Source of the DNA: Synechococcus sp. KORDI-100
Lineage (GTDB): Bacteria > Cyanobacteriota > Cyanobacteriia > PCC-6307 > Cyanobiaceae
DNA length: 64,000 nucleotides
Reading direction: 5' to 3'
Assembly (NCBI RefSeq): GCF_000737535.1
Contig: NZ_CP006269.1
Span: 2,232,001-2,296,000 of the forward strand
The position numbers and the translations under genes are program-made. Shown in pieces: positions 55,634 through 63,700 of the stretch (position 1 is its first letter; each line of letters opens with the position of its first letter). The notes under the pieces are model-generated. The model was not told the origin of the DNA and did no database searches. It was given only the letters and a program-made list of their open reading frames with translations.

Positions 55634-56358
55634 AACTCACCCTCCGGATCTGGAGACAGCAGGACAGGAAGCAGTCGGGTGCCTACGAAGAGCACGTGCT
55701 GGAGAGCGTCTCTCCTGAGCTCTCGCTGCTGGAAGCCCTCGATCAGCTCAACGAACAACTGATCAGCGATGGGCAACGACCCGTGAGTTTTGAACACGAC
55801 TGCCGCGAGGGCATCTGCGGAAGCTGCGGCTTTCTGGTGAACGGTCAGGCCCATGGGCCGAGGACCGCCACCTCCGTCTGCCAGCTCTACCTGCGCTCGT
55901 TTGGGGATGGCGAGGTGCTGACGCTGGAGCCTTGGCGTGCCACAGCCTTCCCGCTGATTCAGGATCTGATGGTGGATCGGTCCAGCCTCGATCGACTGAT
56001 CGCCGCAGGGGGTTACTGCTCAACAGGCACGGGCCAGGCACCGGATGGAAATGCCTTACCCATTGGACGGGATCAGGCCACCCGCGCCTTCGACACCGCC
56101 ACCTGTATCGGTTGCGGCGCCTGCGTTGCCAGCTGTCGCAATGCCTCCGCCAGCCTGTTCGTGGCCGCCAAGCTGGCCCATCTCGGCCAACTGCCGCAAG
56201 GTCAGCCCGAGCGAGGCAAGCGGTCCCGGGCGATGCAGGAACGCATGCAGCAGGAAGGATTCGGCAGTTGCAGCAGCAACCTCGAGTGTGAGGCGGTTTG
56301 TCCCCAGGAGATCTCAGCGGATTGGATCAGCTGGATGAATCGAGAAAGCAGGCGCTAA
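55630..56358 (+). CDS. sdhB: Succinate dehydrogenase iron-sulphur subunit
   Basis: A 242-residue electron-transfer subunit. The [2Fe-2S] ligands lie in [16 protein letters not shown] near 57-72 with a further Cys in TSVCQLY. The C-terminal [4Fe-4S]/[3Fe-4S] ligands are in [13 protein letters not shown] near 159-171, [16 protein letters not shown] near 215-232. Start overlaps sdhA by 4 bp. This completes a three-gene sdhCAB unit. Confidence 0.93.
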   Translation: MKLTLRIWRQQDRKQSGAYEEHVLESVSPELSLLEALDQLNEQLISDGQRPVSFEHDCREGICGSCGFLVNGQAHGPRTATSVCQLYLRSFGDGEVLTLEPWRATAFPLIQDLMVDRSSLDRLIAAGGYCSTGTGQAPDGNALPIGRDQATRAFDTATCIGCGACVASCRNASASLFVAAKLAHLGQLPQGQPERGKRSRAMQERMQQEGFGSCSSNLECEAVCPQEISADWISWMNRESRR

Positions 56359-56400
56359 AGCCAGACAGTGACTGACATGTGTCTAGGTTTGGCTCATAGT

Positions 56401-56437
56401 GATAAAGACACCACATAAAGACACCTATAAAGACACC
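56401..56437. repeat. Three ATAAAGACACC repeats, left end of the integrated element
   Basis: The 11-mer ATAAAGACACC occurs at 56402-56412, 56415-56425 and 56427-56437, spaced 13 and 12 bp. The same word recurs just upstream of the integrase gene at 61864 (with GATAAAGACACC shared exactly at both places). Such short spaced repeats suit integrase or excisionase binding sites or an attachment region. Confidence 0.65.
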
Positions 56438-56511
56438 ACTCGGCAGGTGGTGAGAACCGTACGCATAAATACTCACCGGACTCGTTAGACCAGTCTCATG
56501 AGAAAACGGTG

Positions 56512-56538
56512 CCCCGGTCCGGTCAGCCGGGGTTTTTC
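56512..56538 (+). terminator. Rho-independent terminator downstream of sdhB
   Basis: CCCCGG (56512-56517) pairs with CCGGGG (56527-56532) around a 9-nt loop and is followed by TTTTT. It is 154 bp after the sdhB stop. The 100 bp before it could also be a small RNA ending here, since it is far from the coding end. Confidence 0.75.
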
Positions 56539-56685
56539 TTGTCGGCAAGTCTCAAAAAAGTGTCTATCAGCCGAAAAAGATGGACAGCACACCACCCGTG
56601 GTGTCAAAGGTTGCTGCAATGAGAAGGTTTGGCACTAGGCTGTGTCTCCAATCAAACGGGTCTCACCTTCAGACCTGTCAAGCCC

Positions 56686-57195
56686 ATGACCACGAACAAC
56701 GCCGGACAGCCGGAAACAATCGTCACCACTCCAGTAACAAACGAAGATCTGTGGAATGAGATCAAGGCTCTACGACGAGAGAACACAAGGCTGAGTGATC
56801 TCGTCGCGGAGACTGTCAACACAGTTATCTACACAGCGGTCAAGAGAAAAGAGAACCTGATCCAGTACGGAAGAACCAAGGACTGGGACCGCCGGCGAAA
56901 GGAGCACGAAAGAAAAGGTTGGGAGATCATCGCCTTCCAACGCGATTCAGAAAAGGCTGAGGATCGTTTTAAAGCCGTGCTCCGCAGCCGGGGATTGGTT
57001 CCGATTGGAGGCAAAGGTTTCGACGAGGTTCACTATTTGAACGATGCGTTCCTCTCTTGTGCACGTGAGTTTCAGTGGCCGCTAGGGGAATTCACGAAGG
57101 CTCTGTCCTATAGGAAAAGCAGTCCGTACTCCAGCTCCAGCAATGGACCGTTCCAAGTTGGGCCACAAGCAAAGCAAGGGAAGCTTTGGAGGTGA
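56686..57195 (+). CDS. Mobile-element protein, possibly GIY-YIG/T5orf172-like
   Basis: A 169-residue protein. Residues 1-40 are a polar helix (LWNEIKALRRENTRLSDLV). The middle reads IQYGRTKDWDRRRKEHERKGWEIIAFQRDSEKAEDRFKAVLRSRG, which resembles the T5orf172/MUG113 branch of GIY-YIG-like domains (K-GRT--W--R-), where the catalytic Arg and a later Glu are spaced similarly. The Tyr positions are imperfect, so nuclease activity is doubtful. It lies just inside the left repeats of the integrated element. The ATG at 56686 precedes the first protein-like stretch. Confidence 0.5.
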   Translation: MTTNNAGQPETIVTTPVTNEDLWNEIKALRRENTRLSDLVAETVNTVIYTAVKRKENLIQYGRTKDWDRRRKEHERKGWEIIAFQRDSEKAEDRFKAVLRSRGLVPIGGKGFDEVHYLNDAFLSCAREFQWPLGEFTKALSYRKSSPYSSSSNGPFQVGPQAKQGKLWR

Positions 57196-57217
57196 TACGG
57201 CCTAAGCGCCACACCTC

Positions 57218-57352
57218 TTACAGCAAGCCAGCAGCCTGCATCTGTTGAAACGCCTGGAACTTTCTGAACTGAGGGAAGGTTGCGATGTCTTCCTCTGTCA
57301 GGTCGCCAGCTGGAGAGGCTGGAGCTGTCTCCTCTGGAGCATCAGCCGACAA
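57218..57352 (-). CDS. Small phage-like C-terminal fragment or ORF
   Basis: A 44-residue frame from a TTG (MSADAPEETAPASPAGDLTEED...) to TAA. Its acidic Pro/Ala start followed by a helix (FPQFRKFQAFQQMQAAGLL) is typical of the C-terminal end of phage or plasmid structural proteins. The frame continues a few codons upstream to an in-frame TGA. It is probably a remnant of a longer gene. No family named. Confidence 0.4.
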   Translation of the reverse strand: MSADAPEETAPASPAGDLTEEDIATFPQFRKFQAFQQMQAAGLL

Positions 57353-57410
57353 AGCATGAAGCCATGTTCAAAGCAGTGAGGGTTGGACTGCCTGGGTGAT
57401 TCGTTATGAC

Positions 57411-57653
57411 TCAGAACTGCATACCGAGAGGGATGACACGCTCTCCTTTCCGCAGTCGTCTCTCGATCTCTTTTGTCTTCTCACTGTTGAAGCCACGCCT
57501 GATGCGTTCAGTCAGCCGCTCACCAGTGAGGCTGCCAATCGTCTCGTCAACTGCCATGGCTGCTTGAACCTTCGGACCTCGAAGCCTTGCCGTGATCTTC
57601 TTGGCCGCAAGTCTCTTGAGATCTCCTAGCAGTGACTTGGGATCGAACTTGAC
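57411..57653 (-). pseudogene. Protein-like fragment without a start codon
   Basis: From about 57653 down to a TGA at 57411, one minus-strand frame reads VKFDPKSLLGDLKRLAAKK, then RLRGPKVQAAMAVDETIGSL and RRLRKGERVIPLGMQF, clearly coding-like (basic, helical). There is no ATG, GTG or TTG between the upstream in-frame TGA and the conserved-looking part, although a GGAGG lies just before it. It looks like a truncated or start-less mobile-element gene. Confidence 0.45.
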
Positions 57654-57698
57654 CTGCCCTCCTCATCTGTTGTAATGGCAGTTATATGAGAATCTGCT

Positions 57699-57884
57699 AT
57701 GGGAAGACGCGTCGAGTCCAAGCAACTACTCGCAAGACGTCAAACAGAGGCTGCCGTCTTCTCAAGACTTGTACAGCTCATCTACTTCAGACAAAGCTTT
57801 GCAGCTGAGTATCTGTCAACCATCGGACTTGGGATCACCGACGTGCAGGCGTTTTGTTTGTCGTTCGACGAAGGATTTCAGTAG
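57699..57884 (+). CDS. Small hypothetical protein in the integrated element
   Basis: A 61-residue frame (ATG to TAG) with a basic start (MGRRVESKQLLARRQTEAAV) and a hydrophobic second half. Nothing is recognised. Its composition is plausible for a short regulatory or structural protein, but it may be chance. Confidence 0.3.
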   Translation: MGRRVESKQLLARRQTEAAVFSRLVQLIYFRQSFAAEYLSTIGLGITDVQAFCLSFDEGFQ

Positions 57885-57913
57885 CAATTTTGTTACCTTC
57901 TAATTCAGTCGTA

Positions 57914-58108
57914 ATGATCGGAGCCGTAGGCCTCCTGTTTTTTCTCTGTTTTACTTTAGGGCGACATGATGATTTACCTGTTGGTTTTCGTGTCGTGTTG
58001 CCTTTGATGCCTTTGTTGAGCCTTCATTCAATGGTTGTGTCTTGTTCTCTTCACTTGTTCTTCCTACGTGGTGCCATGGTGTTTATAGAAAGTAAGGTTT
58101 ATGAGTGA
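57914..58108 (+). CDS. Small hydrophobic hypothetical protein
   Basis: From an ATG at 57914 the frame gives 64 residues with hydrophobic stretches (GAVGLLFFLCFTL; LPLMPLLSLHSMVVSCSLHLFFL) and an acidic end. It could be a two-span membrane protein or chance translation of T-rich DNA. The preceding frame is open back to 57854. Confidence 0.28.
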   Translation: MIGAVGLLFFLCFTLGRHDDLPVGFRVVLPLMPLLSLHSMVVSCSLHLFFLRGAMVFIESKVYE

Positions 58109-58393
58109 GTGGACGTAACACACTGCATAACTATATACAGTGCTAGGTGTTAGTCAGTACACCATATGTAGCGGTGAAAAACTACACAGATGACTGTGAA
58201 ATAGATTAGTACATTTGTACTGTTATGTTCTCCCTGCCGTTGAGTACGAACCAACCGCCGGCCCGCTAAAAGATTCAGTGTTGACGACTAGTTTAAGAGA
58301 CTAACGCGTGTTCTGGCAGCAACCTGGCAGCGATAGACCCCCCCCGAGGGGGTAAAGCGTCCCTGCTACTACGATAATAGGCTTCACAAAATT

Positions 58394-58729
58394 ATGTCAT
58401 TTTTTATGAGGTCATGCTTAGGAATTATTCCAGCGCTTGGTGCACTCCTCCTTTCAACAGCACCTGCGATTCTGTTTGCTACACCTGACAAATCAGCAGA
58501 TGATTAAAGAAACAAAGGCTTCTACTAAGGCTATGTCTATGGAATAGGGAATACCTTGTGCGGATTGGCAGCCGACAAACTAATCACAAAAGAATATGCC
58601 CAAAAGCTATTTGCAGAAATACCTGATATGGTTAAGAAAGATCCACATGCCAAAGACTATGCTTCCAGTATAGACATCGCCTATATGGACATAATCCAAG
58701 ATGTAGCTTGTAAAGAGGTTTTTCAATGA
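58394..58729 (+). pseudogene. Secreted-protein gene with two in-frame TAA codons
   Basis: The single frame from ATG 58394 to TGA 58727-58729 reads: signal peptide (RSCLGIIPALGALLLSTA, then PAILFA), a linker with TAA at 58505 and TAA at 58526, and then GYVYGIGNTLCGLAADKLITKEYAQKLFAEI... to CKEVFQ. The second half is helical with two Cys and resembles small cyanobacterial secreted proteins of the Y-YG-GNTLC type. No base is gained or lost. It overlaps the next gene start by 4 bp, so it was once translated as an operon. Either it is inactivated by two nonsense changes or translation restarts. Confidence 0.6.
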
Positions 58730-58923
58730 AACTCTTCCCACTCATCGGTGCACTCTTTCTTTCAACAGCATCAGTCTATGCAGGCAGTCCTTTCGATGAC
58801 GGAGATCCTTACGACAACTACACGCCTTATGAAATTTGTAAGGCCTACATGAATGGTGATCCTGATATCAAAGATGATCTGCCGACTGAAGACTTCAGCC
58901 AATGCTCTGCGTATCGTTGGTGA
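58726..58923 (+). CDS. Small secreted protein, two cysteines
   Basis: A 65-residue protein with a signal peptide (LFPLIGALFLSTASVYA) and an acidic mature part (FDDGDPYDNYTPYEICKAYMNGDPD...) with two Cys that may form a disulphide. Its signal resembles that of the preceding broken gene (GALxLSTA). ATGA overlap with the preceding frame. Function unknown. Confidence 0.6.
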   Translation: MKLFPLIGALFLSTASVYAGSPFDDGDPYDNYTPYEICKAYMNGDPDIKDDLPTEDFSQCSAYRW

Positions 58924-59350
58924 GTGTCGTTACAAAACAATATCAGACATCAGGTGGTGTCCGTACAAAGCCGAATGATCCTAAAGACATCCCACCTCTT
59001 ATTTCCAACCAGCAAAGGATGATGCATAAAAGCGAGTAAGATAATTCTTTGGATGAACGTATATGCATTGCATCAACTATTACTTTCCGTAGAGGCGGCT
59101 GAGCTGTCTCTTTTTTTCGGCTAAATATAATTCTTCAGGGGAATGTACAGGCCAGCGGTTAAAACGCAGGCAGCGAACATACATAGACCACCAACATTTC
59201 ATGTCTCGATGTTAGCCAAAGAAAATAAAACTTCAAAATTAAGTATTAACTATTTTAATTATAGGATTATAAATCCGAAACCTTATCGTAGACTTCTGGC
59301 GTGGCTTTAATTTCCCTCGATATGACAGAAAACGAAAGGCCAATAAGTAT
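58924..59350. other. Intergenic region between small secreted protein and fasciclin gene
   Basis: AT-rich, 427 bp, no gene recognised on either strand. It contains a terminator for the rightward genes (59091-59118) and would also hold the end of the leftward fasciclin transcript. Confidence 0.5.
59091..59118 (+). terminator. Rho-independent terminator
   Basis: AGAGGCGGC-TGA-GCTGTCTCT forms a nine-pair stem (two G-T wobbles) with a three-base loop and runs straight into seven T. It would end transcripts of the small secreted protein pair. Confidence 0.8.
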
Positions 59351-59878
59351 TCACTCTGGTATTAATACTGTATCAATCACATGAATAATGCCATTCGTAC
59401 TTTCAATATCGGTTGCTGTAACAGTGGCGTTATTGATAAAAACTTTACCGTCTAATATTTTGATCGAGACCGTTTGACCATTTAATGTTTCAGCACTTGA
59501 CAACTTAATAACATCAGCAGCTTTAACATCACCTGCCACGACGTGATATGTAAGAATATCGATAAGTTTTTGCTTATTAGCAGGCATTAATAACATTTCG
59601 ACCGTGCCAGCAGGAAGCATTGCAAAAGCCTCATCGGTTGGAGCAAAGACGGTGAAAGGTCCTTCACTCTTTAAAGTTTCAACAAGCCCAGCCGCGCTAA
59701 GCGCAGCAGCCAATGTTTCGAAGTTGCCTGCTGAAATAGCAGTTTCAACTACGTCCTTGGAGGGCATAGTGTGATCTTTGTCGCCCATGTGACCACCCGA
59801 GTAAGCACTCGTAGAGGTCAGAAGACTCAATGACAAAGCAGCAATTCCAAGACGAAACCAAGTGTTGAAGAATGACAT
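59351..59878 (-). CDS. Fasciclin (FAS1) domain secreted protein
   Basis: A 175-residue protein with a signal peptide ([17 protein letters not shown]) and one FAS1 domain (about 40-174): [23 protein letters not shown] (first box), [22 protein letters not shown] (H box), and [13 protein letters not shown] at the end. FAS1 proteins bind extracellular surfaces or polysaccharide. It sits inside the integrated element among AT-rich DNA, which suggests cargo, although FAS1 genes are also common in cyanobacterial backbones. Confidence 0.9.
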   Translation of the reverse strand: MSFFNTWFRLGIAALSLSLLTSTSAYSGGHMGDKDHTMPSKDVVETAISAGNFETLAAALSAAGLVETLKSEGPFTVFAPTDEAFAMLPAGTVEMLLMPANKQKLIDILTYHVVAGDVKAADVIKLSSAETLNGQTVSIKILDGKVFINNATVTATDIESTNGIIHVIDTVLIPE

Positions 59879-60081
59879 TTTGAGCTAGTAGGTACATTGA
59901 ACTTAACAACATGCTCGTACTAAGCGTGGGCTTTCGGCTTAGGTGAAAATACTTATGCTATATCAGTTTGCAATGTCCATCAGGGAACGTTTTGTTGGGC
60001 TCCATAACAAGCGTTAATACTTGCCTGATGATTTGACTAAATGTGAAGATTAAGTCTGCTACAGAGCCTTCTAGCTACATC

Positions 60082-60562
60082 TCAGACGCTATACATAGAC
60101 ATCTCTTCTTCTAACTGTGAAAGATATAGATGATGATAGTAAACTTGAGAGTGAATTTGTAAAGAATGACCCATAAGCTTCGAAGCTGCAGCTAGCTTCA
60201 TGCCTTTACTGATGGTTATCAGAGCATAAGCATGTCTTAGGTCATAAGCATTGAACTTAATAACACCGCATGCACTGAAAGCGTGTGTAATGGCTCTTCC
60301 ATAGTTCTTATTTCCTGGCTTTAAGGCTGTCTCTTTGCCATTCCAGTAGCTGACCTCCATGAGTGGAGGTAGCTTCATGCCAGGTCTGATATTCATGACG
60401 GTCACCCAGTCAACAGGAAGAGGGAAGACAACACGTTCACCTGTCTTAAAAAGAACCCCTCACAGCAGCCTGACCACATAGGTAGTCAAACTCTTTCACG
60501 CTGATCTCTTTAGACAAAGCAGCTATATGCCTTTCGGCACGTTCTTGATCTTTCTTTTTCAT
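60082..60562 (-). pseudogene. Second tyrosine recombinase remnant, frameshifted
   Basis: An ATG at 60562 gives MKKKDQERAERHIAALSKE... up to a TAA. Then another frame carries LFKTGERVVFPLPVDWV and continues to the C-terminal half of an integrase: AYDLRHAYALI (His-x-x-Arg box), LMGHSLQIHSQVYYHHLY (His and nucleophile Tyr region), ending with SQLEEEMSMYSV. The N-terminal core-binding domain and first catalytic Arg are missing. It lies next to the better-preserved integrase and is probably from an older insertion. Confidence 0.7.
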
Positions 60563-60634
60563 GAGTAAACCTATTATTATTTGTTCTATCCCGTTCAGCA
60601 GTTCTTACACTTCATATAGCAAACAGCTAAAACG

Positions 60635-61858
60635 TCACAGGATCTTGTCGTACACGTAGTCCCAAACCTTCGTTGCCTCTCTAATCAACACTTCATCAGG
60701 AAACTGCCCATACTGCTGAGCAACACGGGAAGTATCTTTACTGTGATAACCAGTCTGAGCAGTGATCACGGCAGTGTCACACCCTGCAAGCCTGGAAAGA
60801 GTAAGGAAGGTGTGGCGTATGGAGTGAAGGGAAGCAGTAGGGTCATCTGTGATGTTTTCCCTCAGTTGTAGACCAACATCTCTGATACAAGTACCAACCT
60901 TTTTAGGACTGTCATAAAGCACAAACTCATCAGGTACAGCGACATTCCTGACTGAGGATGAGTAGTACTTAGGTCTCCAGTTGATCTTCTTCTTCTCATC
61001 CTCTCTAAGGATACCATCCTTCAGATCTTCTGGATCACGTGAGAAGTATTCACCAGCTCTAAGGCCTGTCATCAACAGACTAAAGATGTACGGAAAAACC
61101 TTGTGGATAAGACGAATCTCTTCATGTGTATAGGACCTTCTCTTACGTTCTACTGGTGCTGTTGCTTTGTAGATAACAAGGTCAAAGGGTGAGTGAATCT
61201 CTATCTTCCCTTCTGCTATGCAGCTCTTGTAGATAGCTCTTAGGTATCTGAACCTTTGAGCAACAGTGACGGGATCATACTCCTCTTCATGGTCCGCTAT
61301 CCACTGGCGGATGATTGCGGGTGTTGTCTTGAGTGGTGTGGAGTAAGGACTAAAGAACTTGATGGCTTGTCTTTACTTGTACAGGGAGCTGTCAGAGAAG
61401 CTCATGGCCCTGTTTCTGTTGGAGACCTTGACGTGTGTCTCTAGTGCTTCGTCCCAGGTCAGCAGTGGTTTACCGGATTCAAAGGCCTCATAGATGTCTT
61501 GGTGTACTGGGTCATCTGGGTTAAAGGTCCCAAGCATCCCCTCAGCTAGTTCCAAGGGTGTAAGTGGGTGAGGCTTCCCAGAAGTCGGACCAAGGATGTT
61601 TTTGGTCAGCTCTATCTCACGATTGTTCTCAACACGTGTCCTGAGGCTGCCGCCACCTAGCAGGGCTACTAGCTCATCCTCTAGCTCTCGGATGGTATTC
61701 CCATACCTTCTGAGGGCTTCGGAGTGGTTGTGGGTCTTGAGGGACCTGATCAGACGTTCCTTACAAACCCTTGCCCTTAGGTCTTTTGGGACATGAAGGA
61801 CAGCGCAGTAAGGACCGCCAGGTTTGAGCTGTCTTGGCCCTGCTCTACGCCTCCCCAT
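60635..61858 (-). pseudogene. Tyrosine recombinase (phage-type integrase) with one internal TAA
   Basis: The frame from ATG 61858 to TGA at 60635 is continuous in phase except for one TAA at 61373-61375, after SDSSLYK. Upstream is the N-terminal arm and core-binding region (KPGGPYCAVLHVPKDLRARV). Downstream is the catalytic domain: TGLRAGEYF (Arg I), HSIRHTFLTLSRLAG (His-x-x-Arg), GYHSKDTSRVAQQYG (His and Tyr). Every catalytic residue is visible, so the loss seems recent, or the two parts may be made separately or by readthrough. It lies at the right end of the element, beside ATAAAGACACC repeats. Confidence 0.75.
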
Positions 61859-61862
61859 GACC

Positions 61863-61887
61863 GATAAAGACACCTTTAAAAGACACC
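61863..61887. repeat. ATAAAGACACC repeats before the integrase, right end of the element
   Basis: GATAAAGACACC at 61863-61874 is identical to the left-end copy at 56401-56412. A variant, TAAAAGACACC, follows at 61877-61887, 13 bp away. It directly precedes the integrase start, as expected for an attachment region or integrase binding arms. Confidence 0.6.
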
Positions 61888-62121
61888 TTATCTAGGTCAA
61901 ACCCAATTCACTACTGGGCTTTTAGGTTTTTGTAACGCATCAGCTGGATGCATCGCGAACGATCATGACAGGGTTAGGCCCCTCGCCTGAACCAGATCGA
62001 GATGACAACTCCAGATGTGCTAGTTATCGCCATTCATCGATGAATGGTCCTGATTAACGGCCCAAGCCCAATCTGAGACTGCAGGCAGCGTCCTGCCATC
62101 GCCATCGTTTCGATATCAGCC

Positions 62122-62901
62122 ATGATTTTTTCCGAGCTGCACAACTTTCTGTTCCTGAAAGGGCGCAAAGTTGCCAGCACAAGTTTTGAAGTGGCCTTAT
62201 CCAAAATCTGTGGTGCCGCTGACGTGATCACTCCGATCACTCCAGTTGATGAACGACATCGCATTGATCTCGGCTATCGACACGCTCAGAATTTCGGAGC
62301 CGATCCCGACAGACTCAAGGCCTACATTGAAGCTGTCAAACATGCAAAAGCCGACCAGTTCGAGCACATCAAAAAGCCCAAAGGAACTGTCAATGACCAT
62401 TGCACTTTCGAGGAAGCCTGGGATTTTTTTGGTGAACGCTTACGTGGCATAAGGGTCATCGCCATTGCTCGAAATCCCTACCAGACAATTCTTTCTCGCC
62501 TGAACCACATGGCGCGCTTTGAGGACTACAAGAAAAGCGGTCAAGCCATTCGCGCCTCAAAAGAGCAATTACGAGAAGAATTGAACCTGTTCATCAAGAA
62601 GTTAAACAAGGATTCCTATCCGAAAAACATCAGTCACTACACACCCCCCAGCCATGCATCGATCCCACTGGAGGTGACCTACCTTAAATTTGAACATCTT
62701 CAAACCGAACTCAACCAGTTCCTGGCAAGTCTGAACATCTCAGAAGACGTTTCTCTACCCCACCTCAAGAAAGGTCAGAATCTTCCAGACGAGGCCATTC
62801 TCGATGTTGCTGATGCGGATCAACTACAGATGATCAACGATTACTTCGACGACGAATTCAAGGCTTTTGGCTATCAAAAACTGAAGGCCCTGCCCCTTTA
62901 A
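62122..62901 (+). CDS. Sulfotransferase-like protein
   Basis: A 259-residue protein opening with FLKGRKVASTSFEVALS, the 5'-phosphosulfate loop of PAPS-dependent sulfotransferases (KVASTS). The later IRVIAIARNPYQTILSRLNHM corresponds to the 3'-phosphate strand and helix (R-P----SR). It probably transfers sulfate to a surface sugar or other carbohydrate acceptor. It stands alone beside the integrated element. The C-terminal part, with many Lys and His, is variable. A nucleotide-sugar or adenylate role is less likely. Confidence 0.72.
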   Translation: MIFSELHNFLFLKGRKVASTSFEVALSKICGAADVITPITPVDERHRIDLGYRHAQNFGADPDRLKAYIEAVKHAKADQFEHIKKPKGTVNDHCTFEEAWDFFGERLRGIRVIAIARNPYQTILSRLNHMARFEDYKKSGQAIRASKEQLREELNLFIKKLNKDSYPKNISHYTPPSHASIPLEVTYLKFEHLQTELNQFLASLNISEDVSLPHLKKGQNLPDEAILDVADADQLQMINDYFDDEFKAFGYQKLKALPL

Positions 62902-62953
62902 CCCGCTGTGGATCCAGCTCATCAGGTTTGCGTGGTCATGGCCCGGGCATGGT

Positions 62954-63274
62954 CTAAAGGCCTGCACAACCACGACCAGTGGTGGCCACTGCAGCAATTG
63001 CTTTCTCTCCTCGTCCATCACCGAGTTGTTGCATGATCAGATCTGCCTGCAGCCCCAGCAGCAGGGTCTGACAGGGAAAGGCATTCCGCGCTGTTGCCCG
63101 CTGAGCCAGGGATTCCGCCTGCAGGATCGCTGTCTGGCAGGCGGCGTTCTGGCCCGCTTGCAAACAGCGCATGGCATTCGAGCGCAGACCCGACCAACTC
63201 GACGCCTGAACGGGCGCTGCCCATGAGCCTGTGAACAAAAAAACGATCAGGACTGTGACGGGGCTGCTGCGCAT
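62954..63274 (-). CDS. Small secreted hypothetical protein
   Basis: A 106-residue protein with a signal peptide (SSPVTVLIVFLFTGSWAA, then PVQAS) and a helical mature part with four Cys (MRCLQAGQNAACQTAI, FPCQTLL, GRGCAGL). The repeated A-rich helices (LQAESLAQRATARNA) suggest a small alpha bundle with disulphides. ATG at 63274 gives the proper signal. It is divergent from the next microprotein by 24 bp. I do not know the family, but the style is of marine Synechococcus conserved secreted proteins. Confidence 0.65.
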   Translation of the reverse strand: MRSSPVTVLIVFLFTGSWAAPVQASSWSGLRSNAMRCLQAGQNAACQTAILQAESLAQRATARNAFPCQTLLLGLQADLIMQQLGDGRGEKAIAAVATTGRGCAGL

Positions 63275-63298
63275 GCACTCAGCGGGCAATTTGCTGAG

Positions 63299-63445
63299 AT
63301 GATGACTGAATTCCGCTCGAACTCCGTGTACACCGACTGGACTGCGATTGCTCTGCTGCTCTTCACGGCTGTGCCTTTGCTCGCAGTGGTGGGTACGGCC
63401 ACATTTTTCGTGCTGCAGAACAAGGAGAAGGCTCCCCTCGGCTGA
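63299..63445 (+). CDS. Small single-span membrane protein (48 residues)
   Basis: Two tandem ATG codons lead to a polar start (TEFRSNSVYTDW) and one membrane helix (TAIALLLFTAVPLLAVVGTATFFVL) with a short KEK end. The size and shape match minor photosynthetic or NDH complex subunits, but I cannot match it to a named one. It ends 2 bp before the stop of the convergent zinc-ribbon gene. Confidence 0.65.
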   Translation: MMTEFRSNSVYTDWTAIALLLFTAVPLLAVVGTATFFVLQNKEKAPLG

Positions 63446-63447
63446 AC

Positions 63448-63636
63448 TCAGCGGGCAGGACGGGTCACAACGCTGAGGCGCGACTGCTCAGGATCTGCGG
63501 AGGCGTTCAAGAGAATGGGAGCTGGCTCCAGAGCCGATGTCAGCTGCCCTGTCCCGAGGCAGACGAGGCATGTGCGAAAGCGCTGTCCTGAAACGCGTTG
63601 GATCCCGCTGCCTCCACAGGTGGAGCACGTGTGCAT
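63448..63636 (-). CDS. DnaJ-type zinc-ribbon protein
   Basis: A 62-residue protein with two CxxCxGxG motifs (CSTCGGSG and CLVCLGTG) spaced as one zinc site of the DnaJ cysteine-rich domain. Such stand-alone proteins in cyanobacteria and plastids (for example BSD2-like) assist protein folding. It follows the gluQ gene on the same strand by about 65 bp. Confidence 0.75.
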   Translation of the reverse strand: MHTCSTCGGSGIQRVSGQRFRTCLVCLGTGQLTSALEPAPILLNASADPEQSRLSVVTRPAR

Positions 63637-63700
63637 ATCAACTCAATTCGTGTTCCAAACAGTGTGAGCGGAATCTCGGCCCTCGATCCCGAAGGCTTTC

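Noticed and set aside
56401..56437. ATAAAGACACC repeats as a CRISPR array
   Set aside because: The repeat is only 11 bp with 1-2 bp between copies, far too short for repeat and spacer lengths, and no cas gene is present.
58334..58354. CCCCCCCC-GAG-GGGG sequence as a terminator
   Set aside because: The stem is short and is not followed by T residues; the better terminator is at 59091.
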